DNA of 64,000 bases, from assembly GCA_021234155.1 (NCBI GenBank), contig JAJEKV010000479.1, positions 62,001-126,000 of the forward strand, written 5' to 3'. The notes under the pieces were generated by a model. That model was not told the origin of the DNA and did no database searches. It was given only the letters and a program-made list of their open reading frames with translations. Below, piece after piece: positions 1 through 11,818 of this stretch. Numbering within the stretch: the first letter of the stretch is position 1; every line of letters starts with the position of its first letter. This stretch comes from Isoetes taiwanensis (lineage: Eukaryota > Streptophyta > Lycopodiopsida > Isoetales > Isoetaceae). The translations under genes and the position numbers were made by a program.

Positions 1-1193
1 ATAACAATCCATATATGGACATTGATCCTAAATAATGGATTAGATATCTGGATACTTAGAGTTTTTGCCTTCATCAATGCGTATATAAGATCAGATAAGA
101 TGTTGTAATGTTGATCTTATTGGTAAACGAGGTCTTTGCTTTATTAGCATCAGATGTAGAGTGCTCATCTTAGCATTATCCCAAAGGGCAAGACTTTTAA
201 CCTCTTGAAGAATCAATGGAGGATAACTTTACACATTCTAGTTTGTGTTTGAAGTCTGAACGCTTGAACAACAGTAGAACATAAGATTATGAAGAAATAC
301 AGTTTAATCTATCTTTGGCAAGATATGGCATGGCTGCTTGTAATTTTGTTCAGGCAGTAAACTATTTGCTTCCATTTGGTCACAAAGATAGTTTGAAAGA
401 CATATGCAGATGGCTATTTCGTTGTGCTCATATTGGCACCATAAATGGCATTGTATTTAGGAATTCATTACTTTAAGACAGATGTATAGGCAGTTGCATT
501 CTTACCTCTCCTTCTATTCTTCTAGTCTTTTCTAACTGGAAGGGCAAGAGGCACAATGGGTAATCAGTGATAAACTGAAAATTCCAATGTACCTTTTGGC
601 CCTTGCCCTGATACCGTTTTCACGCTAACAGGGTACTGATTGGCTGCAGGTACGGGATTTTCTTCCCATTGTTCCCTTTGCTTTTGTAGTTGGAATAGGC
701 TTCAAGAATGATGGAGATTTCGAAAAGAGACTATAGCTGTAGCTGAGAAACAAGCTTGGTGTCAGCAGTTCATCTCAATGACAGAAACAGAGTCAAAAAC
801 TGGTTATTAATGTCTACTTTTATTTCTAGAATGCTTTTGTACTTCTGTATTTCAAACATGAAATATGATAGAAGGTATTTAGGGTTGAAAGATCTAATTT
901 CATCCTTAAAGATATGACATGATTCAAGATATGATGTGACACGTTGATAAAAGTCTAAAAGATGTAATTCTTCTTTTTGGCTCAGTATTACTAAATATAT
1001 GGAAAAGAGTTTCAGTCTCATCAGGCATAAGCTTTAAGTTGTAGTCAGTTATCAATGGTCTTCAAATTATTTAGGCTTTGGAAAAAGAGGTACTAGTCTA
1101 GACTGACCTATTCAGTTTAGATATTGGGATGATAATACTACCAAGGGATTGACCGAGGTAGATGCTGGTCTAGCGTATGCTAGTTCAGACTGG
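1..1193. other. Stretch with no recognised gene
   Basis: AT-rich sequence with only short open frames. The longest, on the minus strand at 770-1021, encodes 83 residues rich in Leu, Ile and Phe with no motif I recognise. Short exon-like stretches (for example around 330-470 and 640-710) read openly for a few tens of codons, but I cannot assign them. It may be another decayed transposon carrying gene pieces; no Helitron terminus was found here. Confidence 0.5.
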
Positions 1194-1209
1194 TTTTTTT
1201 TTTTTTTTT
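1194..1209 (-). repeat. Poly(T) run, possible poly(A) tail on the minus strand
   Basis: Sixteen T residues directly precede a GC-rich block (1210-1290). Read on the minus strand, the run follows the LTR and primer-binding-site leader, as a poly(A) tail would. It could be a chance homopolymer or the tail of a retroposed sequence. No matching target duplication was identified. Confidence 0.3.
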
Positions 1210-1463
1210 AGAGCGGCGGGCAGACCCTATCCGGACCTCGCCACCATCGCCAGCAACACCCGGGTACCCCCTGCCCGCCGTTTAGGGTTAGGGTTTTGCG
1301 CCGGGTACACATACCAATATTATACTTAAACCACGTTAAATTAATCATGACGGCATCTACTACACCACTCGAATCTCATACTACTCCAAAATCCTCACTC
1401 ACTAACTAACAAACTAACGAGTTAGTATGTGGCCAGTGCAGTAGTTTGGCTTCCCAAAACCAT
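1210..1463 (-). mobile_element. Remnant of the LTR-retrotransposon 5' leader
   Basis: On the minus strand this follows the primer-binding site and so should be the untranslated leader of the element. No gag or pol frame is present: the element is cut off after about 270 bp. The outer end holds a GC-rich inverted repeat (GGCGGGCAG at about 1214 and CTGCCCGCC at about 1271) and a telomere-like TTTAGGGTTAGGG at about 1280. Whether these belong to the element or to flanking sequence is unclear. Confidence 0.4.
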
Positions 1464-1475
1464 GCTCTGATACCA
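1464..1475 (-). promoter_or_regulatory. Primer-binding site for initiator tRNA-Met
   Basis: The minus strand reads TGGTATCAGAGC, an exact match to the sequence complementary to the 3' end of plant initiator tRNA-Met that primes reverse transcription in many Copia and Gypsy elements. It lies one base beyond the CA end of the adjoining LTR, where a primer-binding site belongs. This sets the element's orientation (minus) and identifies the LTR as the 5' one. Confidence 0.85.
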
Positions 1476-1476
1476 C

Positions 1477-3075
1477 TGTGACGCTCCCTGAACATATACG
1501 GCACCCGGTCGTATACATACGGGGACTTTCCCCTCCCATGGCAACCATCTCGCCATGAGCAGGGCCCTCCGTCTATCCCGGACCATCTATAGAAAGATGC
1601 CCGAGTGAAGGACACGGAGGGGTCATTCGGCCCACGCCTTCAATGGGACTCCTACGTCGCGGAAGCGTGAATACATATTAGCATACAGCATAAATCATAT
1701 ATAAATAACCACCACGAAGGGTGGCACATCCATCCAAGTACTAACGGCAAAGAATATGCATCTAATCCTAAGCAAAACACCCCAAACCCCAGGTTCTACC
1801 CCAGTTCAGACTCCTGTGAGGGTGGACTGACGGTTCGGTCTCAAGAGATCAACAGACAGAGGTATAACTTGGCGTTGTCTGGCATAGAACATCGGCTAGG
1901 TTGTCCACTCCATCCGCCCCTCCTGTGCACACTTTGCAGATGGGTCGATTCATGCTATGGCATCACTATAGCCTTCCGGAGACGCAAACTCAAGGTATCA
2001 CCCTTCGAGCCTACTCCAGGGTTCATGAAGCCCCGGTCTGACGAGGCAGGTCAGGGAAGTGTCCCCTTCCAGGATCGCAGTGGTTCCATGCGTGAGCTAG
2101 AGAATACGTGCCGCATCAGCGACCCCCACATTCGTACCCGACTTACTCACCCTAAATCTACTCAAAGTGCATGGTGCCCCATACGGGTCACACCTCTACA
2201 CCTAGGGAGTGTCAGACCCATACCCGGCCCTCTACGTGACCGGCTATCAGGCCTAGCCCACTGTAGGAGTCTCAGGAGCCTTTTATGTTCATGCAAGACC
2301 CCACCCCCACTTCACCACTGCGTCCCTTCTCTGGTGCTAAGCCATTCCATAGCATCTACGACCCGGTGGTCTCCTGTACACAGGCCGCATATAATGGGAA
2401 ATACAGGGAACAACCTAGGAGCATACTACTAAACATGGCTCAGAGGTCTCTACCCCCCTTAATTCCCCTTTTTCTAGAGTAATACTATACAAAGAACTAT
2501 CAATCCATCCTTTAAGAGCAAGACCAGAATCAGAGATAAAGAGAACTCACCTTTGCAATCAAGGGTTAGTTCCTACAAGTAAAGCACAGAGAGAACGGAA
2601 GAAATGAACACAACAAGTGCCCAACAGGGGCGCTACTCTAGAACATGAAGCTATACTAACCACCCACCTGAGTTCCTGCTGGATCCATTGTCATTTGGTA
2701 ATTCCATCCTCCCTGGACTTGGCGCTCAGCACTAGACACACAGGTAAGTTAGGCGCTTAGCAAGGGTAGGCGCTCAGCTGCTGCTCCTCTTGATCGATTA
2801 GGGGGTCAATTAGGGCTAGGGATCAAGTTGATGACCCAAATTGGAATTTCCCATGCTGGCCAATCGAGTTAGGCCAGGTGGCGCTCACCTAAATAGCCAA
2901 TTAGTCCAATTTAATTAGTTGGGTAATTATCCTTTAAGGATTAATTTAGCATAGCTAATTTAATCCCTTTTAGGTCACCCCCTAGGTCAAGATACCCCAT
3001 GGCGGCCGTACCTTTACTAGTGACGTGTCAGTATATTATTTATACGTATCCCATATAAATACATGGAACGTCACA
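1477..3075 (-). mobile_element. Long terminal repeat (5' LTR) of a truncated LTR retrotransposon
   Basis: About 1.6 kb, ending in the short inverted repeat TGTGACG...CGTCACA, which contains the canonical TG...CA. The primer-binding site abuts its 3' end on the minus strand. The U3-side 370 bp is matched by an inverted copy starting near 63694. The element interrupts the last codons of LINE-1, so it is younger than that LINE. Open frames inside (for example 1869-2432 plus) match nothing and are probably chance. The large LTR suits a Gypsy-type element, but no coding region remains to decide between Gypsy and Copia. Confidence 0.75.
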
Positions 3076-6000
3076 GTATTTTTAAATGAGAGTCTTGAAA
3101 TGAATAAATGATGATACCCCACAAATTCACCAATTTGATCCCAGCATCTGTCATAATTGTCAGCAAGTAATTTTCTATGTGCAGTAGCACAGAGCTCAAT
3201 ATCATATTTGAAATGCAATTTGATCCAGGAAACAGAAAATCTTTTTTTACCATACAAGCATCTATTTCTCGATTTCCAAACATTCCAAAGATATAAGAAG
3301 GCAATAGTGTTTTTGTAGGTGTCATTCCCTTGCAGAAAATTAATGATGGAAGATCTGTCAAAGTTGCCAAAGAAAGAAATAAACCAAGACCAAAGGGGAT
3401 CCAACTTGGAGCAGAAAAAGATGTGTTCCAATAACATTACAATTTAGAGGACAAATGGCTGAAACATTTGGATTTCTACTATTTATGACCTGTAGAGAAG
3501 GAACACTTTTGTTTGCAATAAGCCAAATAAAGAAGGAAATTTTCTTGGAGGCATAAGAGTTCCAGACATTTTTGATAAGAGATTTAGTAGTAGCAGCATC
3601 AATGTTCCAAGTAGTGGACGATTTATGAAGATCAAGACTCTGATCTAAGAAATTGTAAATATCCTTTACCTTGTAGCAAGATTTCCTATTTAGGCTCCAA
3701 TCCAATTTGCTGCTTAAATTATGATTTGGAATCGAATTACCAACAATGTTCCTGATATGCTTATATATCTTCTTGTCAGAATGAGATCCCTTGATTCTCA
3801 ATTTGAGATTCGACCAAGTAATCCATCTGTTGTTGTGCCACAAATCACCCAAGCTTTTGAAGCCAAGAGAACTCCATTTCCTATAAATCTGGGGATGCTT
3901 TAAGGCCAGAACATGATTTGGATGATCCATAAAAGGAGGTGACCAGAAAATAGACATATTTAAATGAAAGCTTGCACCCTGATCATAATTGAATGCCAAA
4001 AGAATGTTGTTCCAAGCTTTAATAATATTTCTCATGAGAGGGGACATATTAGGAGCTAAAGAGACCTCACAGAAAGCAGAATTTGGCAATTCATGAGATA
4101 TTGAAGGATGCCCCACAGGAGAACTTTCCCTAAGCCAATACATAATAAATTTGGAGGCCACACTATTAGAACCATTTAAAGCTTTCCAAACAAACTTGCC
4201 AGCAAGAGCTTGAGCTTGTTTATGAATATTTTTACAAGCCAGACCACCATCCTTTTTCTTTTTAGTAATTGTGTGCCAATTAACCAAATTGTTTCCATTC
4301 CAAATAAAATTCCTTATTATCTTCTCTATTTGCTTGTAAACAGAGGCAGGGGCCACTAAGGCAGTAGAGAAGTAAATATGAGAACTGATGAGAACCAGAT
4401 TAGCAATGACAACCCGACCAGCCAGAGATAGGGAATTTTTATATAAATGAAGTTTAGCTCTTATCTTCTCAATAATTGGAGACCACAGACCAGAAAGATT
4501 TGAATTTAGAGATAATGGCATACCCAGAAGTTTGGTGACCTCTGAGGTCTTAATAATTTTAATGCCAGCCACACTAGAAATATTACAGTCACCAATAATG
4601 ACACATTTGGATAAATTTAAGTCCACTCCAGAGGCTGCACTAAATTGGCTCAAGACATCCATGAAGAAATTAATATTATGAGCCTCATTTTCCAAGAATG
4701 AGAAGGTGTCATCAGCATATTGCTGGATGCAAGTAGAAGAAGAGTCAGGAAGCCTAAGATCAGAAAGATTCCCAATCCTTTGATGATGTTTTACAGCCTT
4801 GGTTAATAACTCAGCAACCACAATAAATAGATAGGGAGCCAAAGGACAGCCTTGTCTTACCCCCCTTTCAAGAGAGAAGAATGCACTTGGAGAACCATTG
4901 ATGAGGACAGCAGAATTTGATCTAAGATTCAAGCCCATGATAAGCTTAATAATTTCATCACTAAAACCAAGTTTTTTCATAGCATATTCAATAAAGTCCC
5001 ATCTAATATTGTCAAAGGCTCTTTTGAAATCCAATTTAAGGAGGACACAATTTTGATTCGAAATTTTATTCCAATGTAAACCTTCCATAGCAGCAATGTA
5101 ATTTTCCAGAATAAACCTACTGGGAAGAAAAGCACTCTGATTTCCACTGATACAATTCTGCAAATAATCCTTGATTCTTGAAGCAATAATTTTAGCACAG
5201 ATCTTATAAGTGGAATTAGTTAAAGAGATTGGTCTCCAGTCAGAAAAAGAAGAAGGCTTATCTACTTTGGGAATTAGGGAGATAAATCCACTTGCAATAG
5301 AAGGGTGAAGATGTTTAGCTTCCCAAAAACACCTTATGAAATACATGAAGTCATTCTGAATTACATCCCAGAATTCTAAGAAGAACTCTGGGGGAAATCC
5401 ATCAGGTCCAGGTGATTTGCCATGCTTAAAGCTCTTGAGGATGGAGAGAACTTCATCAGGACTTGGAACATTTGAGAAGGAAAGATCCATTTGACAATGA
5501 TCACTTGGAATAATAGAATCAATCAAATCAATAAATTTCTTAGCCTGATTGTCCACAAAAGTATCAGAGTTGATGCTTTTAGAGAACAGATTAGAATATT
5601 TAGAATAAAAGAAATTCGAGATTTCAGAGGGACTGTTCAAAACCATTCTAGAGTCATTTGTGATCTCATTTATAGAGCTCTTAGCCTGCCTTGTTTTGGC
5701 AGCTCTAAAGAAGAATTTGGTGCTGCCAGAGTCCATATCATTAGTGTATTTAATTTTGCATCTAATAGCAGCACCTTTTGCCTCAAATTCTTCAATAAGC
5801 TTAATCTTTTTTTCCAGATTTTCTTCTTGGAGATGCAAGGTTAAATTGAAAGGATCATCATTTAAGGCCAGCCTAACATCTCTCATGTGCTGAAGAAGGA
5901 TATTTTTTTTCTTTTTCCTCTCAGAATTTAGCCTTTTGGTCCATTCCTTAATCCAAGACTTGGAAGTCTTCAGATTAGAATAGAAGCTCTTCATAGACCT

Positions 6001-6680
6001 GACCTCAGTTACTCTAGGAAGCTGAGAGTAAAAAACCCTGAACTCTTGACAAAAGGAGGCATTTTGAAGCATACTAGAGTTAAATTTGTAGGGGATGTTT
6101 CCAGATCTTGGAGCAGAAATCTGATGATAAGTGCAAAGAAATTGAGGTTGATGATCAGAAATAGCAATAGATTCATCACTGAAAACATAGGCATTATCCC
6201 AGAAATTGGAGCTAGAGATATTTCAATTAAATCTGTCTAGGGCACAGAAAACTCTAGCATTTCCTTTTCTCTTGTTAGACCAGGTAAATTTGGCAGAGGA
6301 GGAAGGGATCAGCAGCAAAGAGTGATCATCAATAAGATCATTCCAATGATTTTTTTCCAATCTGGTCATGTTGATCTTATTACCTAATTTTTTATCCCAA
6401 TTTGGAGTGTTGTTGAAATCTCCAGCTAAAATCCAATCATTAATATTCTGAGCCTTCATCCAATGATTAATATCTAACCAAAGAAGCTCTCTCTCTTTTG
6501 GATTGGTTGAGGCATAGACATTGATAAGACCAAAAGATTTATTCATAATATTGAAGATAGTACACTGCCACATTTTGCTCGGGCTGTTATAAAACAGTTC
6601 AATGCTTAGATCCTTCCAAATAATACAAATGCCCCCAGAAGTTCCTTCAGCCTCCACCCATAAACCCATGGCCACATTAA
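3076..6680 (-). pseudogene. LINE-1: L1-type non-LTR retrotransposon ORF2 (endonuclease-reverse transcriptase), broken
   Basis: This was an L1-type ORF2 protein, which nicks DNA with an APE-like endonuclease and copies its own RNA at the nick. In order on the minus strand: the C-terminal half of the endonuclease (6223-6675) with AGDFNN, FTWSN and CALDRF; a frameshift near 6240; an SDH motif near 6160; then a 904-codon frame (3358-6072) with SPGPDGFPPEF, the fingers motif, SAFLPSR and the catalytic QQYADD at about residue 450. A second frameshift near 3430 moves the C-terminal Cys/His domain into the frame at 3076-3437. The first part of the endonuclease and ORF1 are missing; the 5' end runs into the minisatellite and the 3' end is cut by the LTR. 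Two frameshifts make it inactive, though the long RT frame shows modest age. Confidence 0.9.
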
Positions 6681-7745
6681 CCCATTTTGGTTAATGTGGC
6701 CACTTTAGTCCATGGCCACATTAACCCATGTTAGCTTTTCTTTCAAAGTGTTAGTGGCTTTCTTTTAAAGTGTCCATGATCTAAAGTGTTACCATGATAT
6801 AAAGTGTGGGTTGGCACATGGCCACATTAACCCATGGCTACATTAACCATGGCCACATTAACTTATGGCCACATTAATCAATGGCCACATTAACCCACGG
6901 CCACATTAACCCACGGCCACATAAACCATTGGCCACATTAAACCATGGCCACATTAACCTACGGCCATATTAAACCATGGCCACATTAAACCATAATGGT
7001 TAATGTGGCCACTTTAGGCCATGGCTACATTAACCATGGCCACATTAAACCACAATGGTTAGTGTGGCCACATAAAACCATGGCCACATTAAACCATTTT
7101 GGTTAATGTGGCCACTTTAAGCTATGGCCACATTAAACCCGTTTTGGTTAATGTGGCCACTTTAGCCCATGGCCACGTTAACCCATGTTAGCTTTTCTTT
7201 TAAAGTGTTAGTGGCTTTTCTTTTAAAATGTCCATGATCTAAAGTGTTACCATGATATAAAGTGTGGTATTCAATGGTTGGCACATGGCCACATTAACCC
7301 ATGGCTACATTAACCATGGCCACATTAACCCATGGCCACATTAACCCATGGCCACATTAAACCTTGGCCACATTAACCTATGGCCACATTAAACCGTGGC
7401 CACATTAAACCATAATGGTTAATGTGGCCACTTTAGGCCATGGCTACATTAACCATGGCCACATTAAACCATAATGGTTAATGTGGCCACAAAAAACCAT
7501 GGCCACATTAAACCATTTTGGTTAATGTGACCACTTTAGCCCATGGCCACATTAACCCAAAGTGTTAGTGGCTTTTCCTTTAAAGTGTCCATGATCTAAA
7601 GTGTTACCATGATATAGAGTGTGGTATTCAATGGTTGGCACATGGTCACACTAACCTATGGCCACATTAACCTATGGCCACACTAACCTATGGCCACACT
7701 AACCCATGGCCACATTAACCCATTTTGGTTAATGTGGCCACTTTA
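6664..7745. repeat. Minisatellite of GGCCACATTAA units in both orientations
   Basis: About 1.1 kb made of a 15-17 bp unit (consensus CATGGCCACATTAACC) repeated well over twenty times. It is interspersed with inverted units (TTTTGGTTAATGTGGCC) so that neighbours can pair as hairpins. A larger block containing TTAGCTTTTC, AGTGTTAGTGGC and CCATGATCTAAAGTG recurs near 6727, 7188 and 7560 (the last copy is shortened), giving a higher-order period of roughly 370-460 bp. It abuts the 5' end of LINE-1. There is no coding potential. Confidence 0.9.
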
Positions 7746-7861
7746 GTCAAAATACAATTACAAGAGTAATAGAATTCAATAGTAATACAATATAATATAT
7801 TTGAAAGAAGCACAATTTCATTATAATGGGAAAATTTTTAGTAAACTGGAATTTTTTTATT

Positions 7862-8035
7862 ATGGGGGTTGTATAGACCTTATGCAGGGGTTGTATACTG
7901 CATTAATACGATTACCACTGTATCATAGACCTTATCTTGGGGTTGTATACACGCGTTAATGCGGTACCACGTATCATAGACCTTATGCAGGGGTTGTATA
8001 CACGTGCAATACCCGTGTATCATACATACATACAT
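7862..8035 (+). repeat. Short tandem repeat, three units of about 50-60 bp
   Basis: The block CATAGACCTTATGCAGGGG followed by TTGTATAC recurs three times (about 7873, 7925 and 7977) with variable spacers containing TAATACG or TAATGCG and CCACGTATC. It lies just beyond the minisatellite. The spurious 61-codon frame at 7937-8122 comes from it. Confidence 0.7.
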
Positions 8036-8281
8036 GAATATTTAGAGAACATATTAACACGGTATCATATACCAACTTCCAAACACAATAGAGACCGAAG
8101 TATGAACTATGTATGTCCCTAGTAACCTTCCCCTAGGTTCCTAACCCCTTCCCCTTTCCCTTCCCCTGCGAGGTCTAACCCACGCAACTGAGTTAGGAAA
8201 CCAGAGCTCACGCATATCCCAGCCTGATTCTTCCCACCATATGGGGTACCTAGTCATTGCAAAAAGTAATTCCACAGGATG

Positions 8282-8731
8282 TTACTCACGGAAGAAGAGC
8301 GGACCCAACTCCACAAAGTTGTTGTACTCATTGTAGTACGTCCTAATAAGGCCATACATCTGTCCCTTACAAATTTCATGAATGAATTCTGATATGTATT
8401 GATCCAGAGAGTGTGCTAAATATCCAGCACGAAGAAGAGGCCTCAATTGTTGTAGCATCTCGTCCAGAAAAGGAGGGGGTTCAAGAATTCCCCTCATTGA
8501 TAGTCTCCTATAACATTTAGATGGATTCATTTCCATCAGTGGCTCATGACCACAATCAAATCGCTCCAGAATGAAGTTGATCAACTCCATTGCAAGCTCC
8601 TTGGTGGGACTGTGGCGCAACCTCCACTCCAAGAAATGGTCAAATAGCTCATCAGTTCCAGGCCACACAGAATGCCTGGGGCATGCTTGCAGGGCTTCTG
8701 GAGTAGCCCAGGGAGGATTGGGTCCAATCAT
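8282..8731 (-). CDS. Small unidentified protein of 149 residues
   Basis: I do not recognise this protein. The frame stays open upstream to 8878, but that part is encoded by a local AAGCAAGATCAAGTAG repeat. I therefore prefer the Met at 8731 (MIGPNPPWATPEALQ...), after which composition becomes protein-like: mixed charged and hydrophobic residues, many Leu, Glu and Arg, and amphipathic stretches such as ELAMELINFILERF and MLQQLRPLLRAGYLAHSLDQ. It ends FVELGPLFFRE. There is no signal peptide or membrane segment. No promoter is evident and the neighbours are repeats, so it could be one exon of a larger or decayed gene, or a transposon-carried fragment. Confidence 0.4.
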   Translation of the reverse strand: MIGPNPPWATPEALQACPRHSVWPGTDELFDHFLEWRLRHSPTKELAMELINFILERFDCGHEPLMEMNPSKCYRRLSMRGILEPPPFLDEMLQQLRPLLRAGYLAHSLDQYISEFIHEICKGQMYGLIRTYYNEYNNFVELGPLFFRE

Positions 8732-8756
8732 TTGCAAAAGCAAGCAAAGATCACCG

Positions 8757-8990
8757 ACGGAGCAAGGAACACGGAGCAGAGCAAGTAGCAAGATCAAGTA
8801 GCAAGGAGCACGGGAATGAAGTAGCAAGGAACAAGGATCAAGATCAAGTAGCAAGAAGCAATGAACAAGGAAGATCAAGTAGCAAGAAGATCAAGGAACA
8901 AGGAAGATCAAGTAGCAAGAAGATCAAGGAACAAGGAAGATGAAGGAGCAAGAAGCAAGGATCAAGATCAAGTAGCAAGGCGAAAAGTGA
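8757..8990 (+). repeat. Tandem AAGATCAAGTAGCAAG / GGAACAAGG repeat
   Basis: Purine-rich imperfect tandem repeat of a 15-30 bp unit. The cleanest copies (about 8868-8940) have a 33 bp period. It generates a low-complexity frame with repeated NKEDQVARRSR at 8861-9058 plus, which I do not regard as a gene. Confidence 0.75.
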
Positions 8991-9045
8991 GAAGTGAAAG
9001 CAAGGTGAAAGAATTTATAGCTACGAATCCAATAATGTTGAAGTA

Positions 9046-11818
9046 TCCTTTATTATAAAGTTTTAGTGTATGTCGTGCATAAAACCCTAAAACTTTCGAC
9101 GGCCCAGATTTTGAGTTAAAGGATTAACGGTCGAGATGCCTATGATATTTTTTCATGTTCTGGCTTTGGCGATTTAGGGTTTCCTCGATCTACGATTCAA
9201 CATCCGTTTTGGCAGCGGATTTGGAGGTCGCGATCAGCTCACCGGATCTGCTCATGAGAAGCATAGCTTGCTATTTCCATTTCCTAAGACCCTTGCTGAA
9301 TGTTTCCCGATTTCCAAACAATATCTGCTCATGAATGTTTCCCGATTTTCTGTTGCCTACGATTTTTCTTGGCTCCAGGGCAAACATAACAGGCATACCC
9401 GCAACACTCAACAGACACAAGAAGCTGAAGTGGGCAGTAAGAGCAAGACTGAGGATCAAATTTTTCTTTCATGTCTGGAGTGGTTCTATTACCTACAGTG
9501 CTATAGCAGCCTCGAGTTTCTGGCTGCGCTTAAGGTTGCAATTCATAGTGCTTTTGTAGTCAAATACAAAATTGTATTTGACATTGATGAGCAGATAATT
9601 GCAGGCTTTTCGTTGGCAGTTTAAAAAAGCAGTAGAACAACATCAGAGAACAGTGCAGCTGGTGTTGATTGACAGGTCTGGAGTACCTTTATTCCTGTTG
9701 ACTGCATGCTTTTGGATTTCATGTTTAGGAATGATAGCATGAGGAAACGAGATTTGAATTGCTCAATGTTATTTTAGTTTAGACAGCTATGTACTATTCA
9801 TCAATATCTATTACATGAAAGATGAAAGGAAGTTTTTATTCGGGATAAGTTAGTACATGGGATCACGAATATGTCAAAAAGTTGAATGAGTTCTGTTGGG
9901 TCTAATATCTGGGTCATTGTGAAGGATGATGTTTTAACGTCACCTTTGAAAGGTTTCAGAAAGCACCCTCCAAATTTTGTGCAGCAAGAGCACTGCAGAA
10001 TAAATATGGTGGTACCTTTAACACATTACACCCATTAGATGAGCATATCTACCTGGAAGGGCCCTTTAGGGTCCAATGTATTGGTCGGCTCCATCTCTGT
10101 ACAATAGAAATTGTTTGATGGACTACGAGTTGTTAATGCTGTATGCTTTCCTTTTCAGATGCTCTGTGCAATACTTTTAAAGATTACAAAGTTTAGTTTG
10201 TGCTTAAATTTAGCAGGCTCGCAGCATTGGATTAGTCAGGAAAGAAGAATATGGTAAGGCAACATTTCCAAGGTAAAATCGTTTAGCTCTTATGGTTGGT
10301 AATATTAGGGTAAAAAGTTAACTGATGCTCTTCCTTTGTATAACTTTCAGATTGATGGGTTTTGCCACCACATACTGTCGAAAACTTTTCACAACAAATC
10401 AGATAAAAGGAGGTAATTTCTTTTCTAGAACAATTGATAACCACATAATGTGGGGAATGCACAAGGCTAACATTTTCATATTACTATCTGCAGCTTGATT
10501 CTATGATGCAAACAGTTCCAAGCCAAATAGTATGGAGGGCCAAATGGAACTAATAGCAATGATGTGTAGAGCCAAATTATGAAGAGTACTTTGCAACTGG
10601 AAATAATTCTCTAATTGGTCAATTTGATGGAAAATCAGGAATAGAGCAGCGAAGGGTTGCCTATGCAGAGGCATAATACAGGCTTGGAAACTTAAATCAT
10701 GTGGTATAGATGTTTTTGATAGAGGGACCACATCAGGACCAAACTCTTCTTCTTGGCAGTTCCCATCAATTAGGGATCTTAGGACTATTTTTGCAACGCC
10801 TCCTTCTGCAATGCCTCCTTTTGGCTATTTTGGAAATTCTGTATCTATTCTAGCAGAGCCTCTAGCCTCTATTTGGCAGTTAAGTAGTTGCAATTCTAGC
10901 CCTATTGGGTATGTGACTACCAGCTATAAATCTCATGGATAATTTATCTCATTCTGCCATCCAGGAATCTGTTGCCCCTTTCAAGAATTATACCACAGGC
11001 ACTCTGTTCATGAGTGACTTGCCAAGTCCGCCTTCTTCAGGAGCACAACAGTAAATTATAATTTAAGATGGTTTTATGGAGTAAGGAGGGCACTTGGTGT
11101 AATGGGCAACAACTATGTTGCCCTTATTTTGTGTGGAATGTTGCAATCACAATGTCAAATCACGTCGTCATCTGCAATATATATTATTAAACTTTGAAAG
11201 ATGCACAATGTTAGTAGGAATTTACGACAATTGGAAAACCATGCACAAGGAGTCGTGCACTACATCCTCACAATACCATCGACAACTTATAAATTGGCAA
11301 CGTTAACCTTTACAATGTTAGTGCTAGAGATATCAAACACTTAGTGCATTGCATATTTGGCAATGTTACTTTCACAATGTTAGTGCTAGAGATATCAAAC
11401 ACACACTGCATTGCATATTTGACGCCCCAAAGTAAACAGTATGTGCAACAACAACAAAAAAAAGTCACAAAAACACACACATCTTTTCCTTTTTGTTGTA
11501 AATGCCAATGGAACTTTGGAACATAGTAGCAGTTAAGAACATCAACCAACAGGACCTTTAGAAAAAAATAGCAGATCTCAGAATTGTTATGAACAAGCAC
11601 AAGATTGTTCTACTCAAAGCTCTCAGAGATACTGATGCAACATTATCTAACATTAAGGAGCTAGGTTCCTTTCAAATGTTGCTAAAGCTTTGAAAAATTT
11701 TTGTTCAAATAAAAAGTTAGGTTGAAACAGTTGGATTATTACTGCAGCATTTCTCATTGTGACCAAAACATGTTTAGGCTCCCAACTTATGCCCAGCAAC
11801 GCTGGGCACTATTACTAG
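9046..11818 (+). mobile_element. Non-autonomous Helitron, first of a head-to-tail trio
   Basis: The 5' end is TCCTTTATTATAAAG preceded by A. The 3' end has hairpin GCCCAGCAACGCTGGGC (11791-11807) and CTAG at 11815-11818. These are the Helitron hallmarks: 5' TC, 3' hairpin about 8 bp before CTRR, and no inverted repeats. The pairing of the two ends is inferred from order and orientation. The cargo is unidentified: a 118-codon plus frame (9268-9624) looks exon-like but matches nothing I know, and the rest is AT-rich. There is no Rep or helicase frame. Just after the 5' end is a block (CGGCCCAGATTTTGAGTTAAA...GGTCGAGATGCC) shared with the Helitrons at 29450 and 60660, so they are one family. Confidence 0.75.
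11291..11425 (+). repeat. Direct repeat, two copies of about 70 bp
   Basis: The sequence CAATGTTAGTGCTAGAGATA followed by TCAAACAC and GCATTGCATATTTG occurs twice in tandem (about 11313 and 11376). It is part of the Helitron cargo and noncoding. Confidence 0.7.

Noticed and set aside
1278-1296. Interstitial telomere repeat (TTTAGGGTTAGGG)
   Set aside because: Fewer than two full TTTAGGG units, in a leader-like context; too short to call.
1869-2432. 187-codon frame in the LTR
   Set aside because: No known motif, lies wholly in an LTR, and is rich in Pro, Ser and Arg as expected for a GC-rich chance frame.
6664-7745. CRISPR-like regular repeats
   Set aside because: Units are only 15-17 bp, spacers are not unique, orientation alternates, and the genome is eukaryotic.
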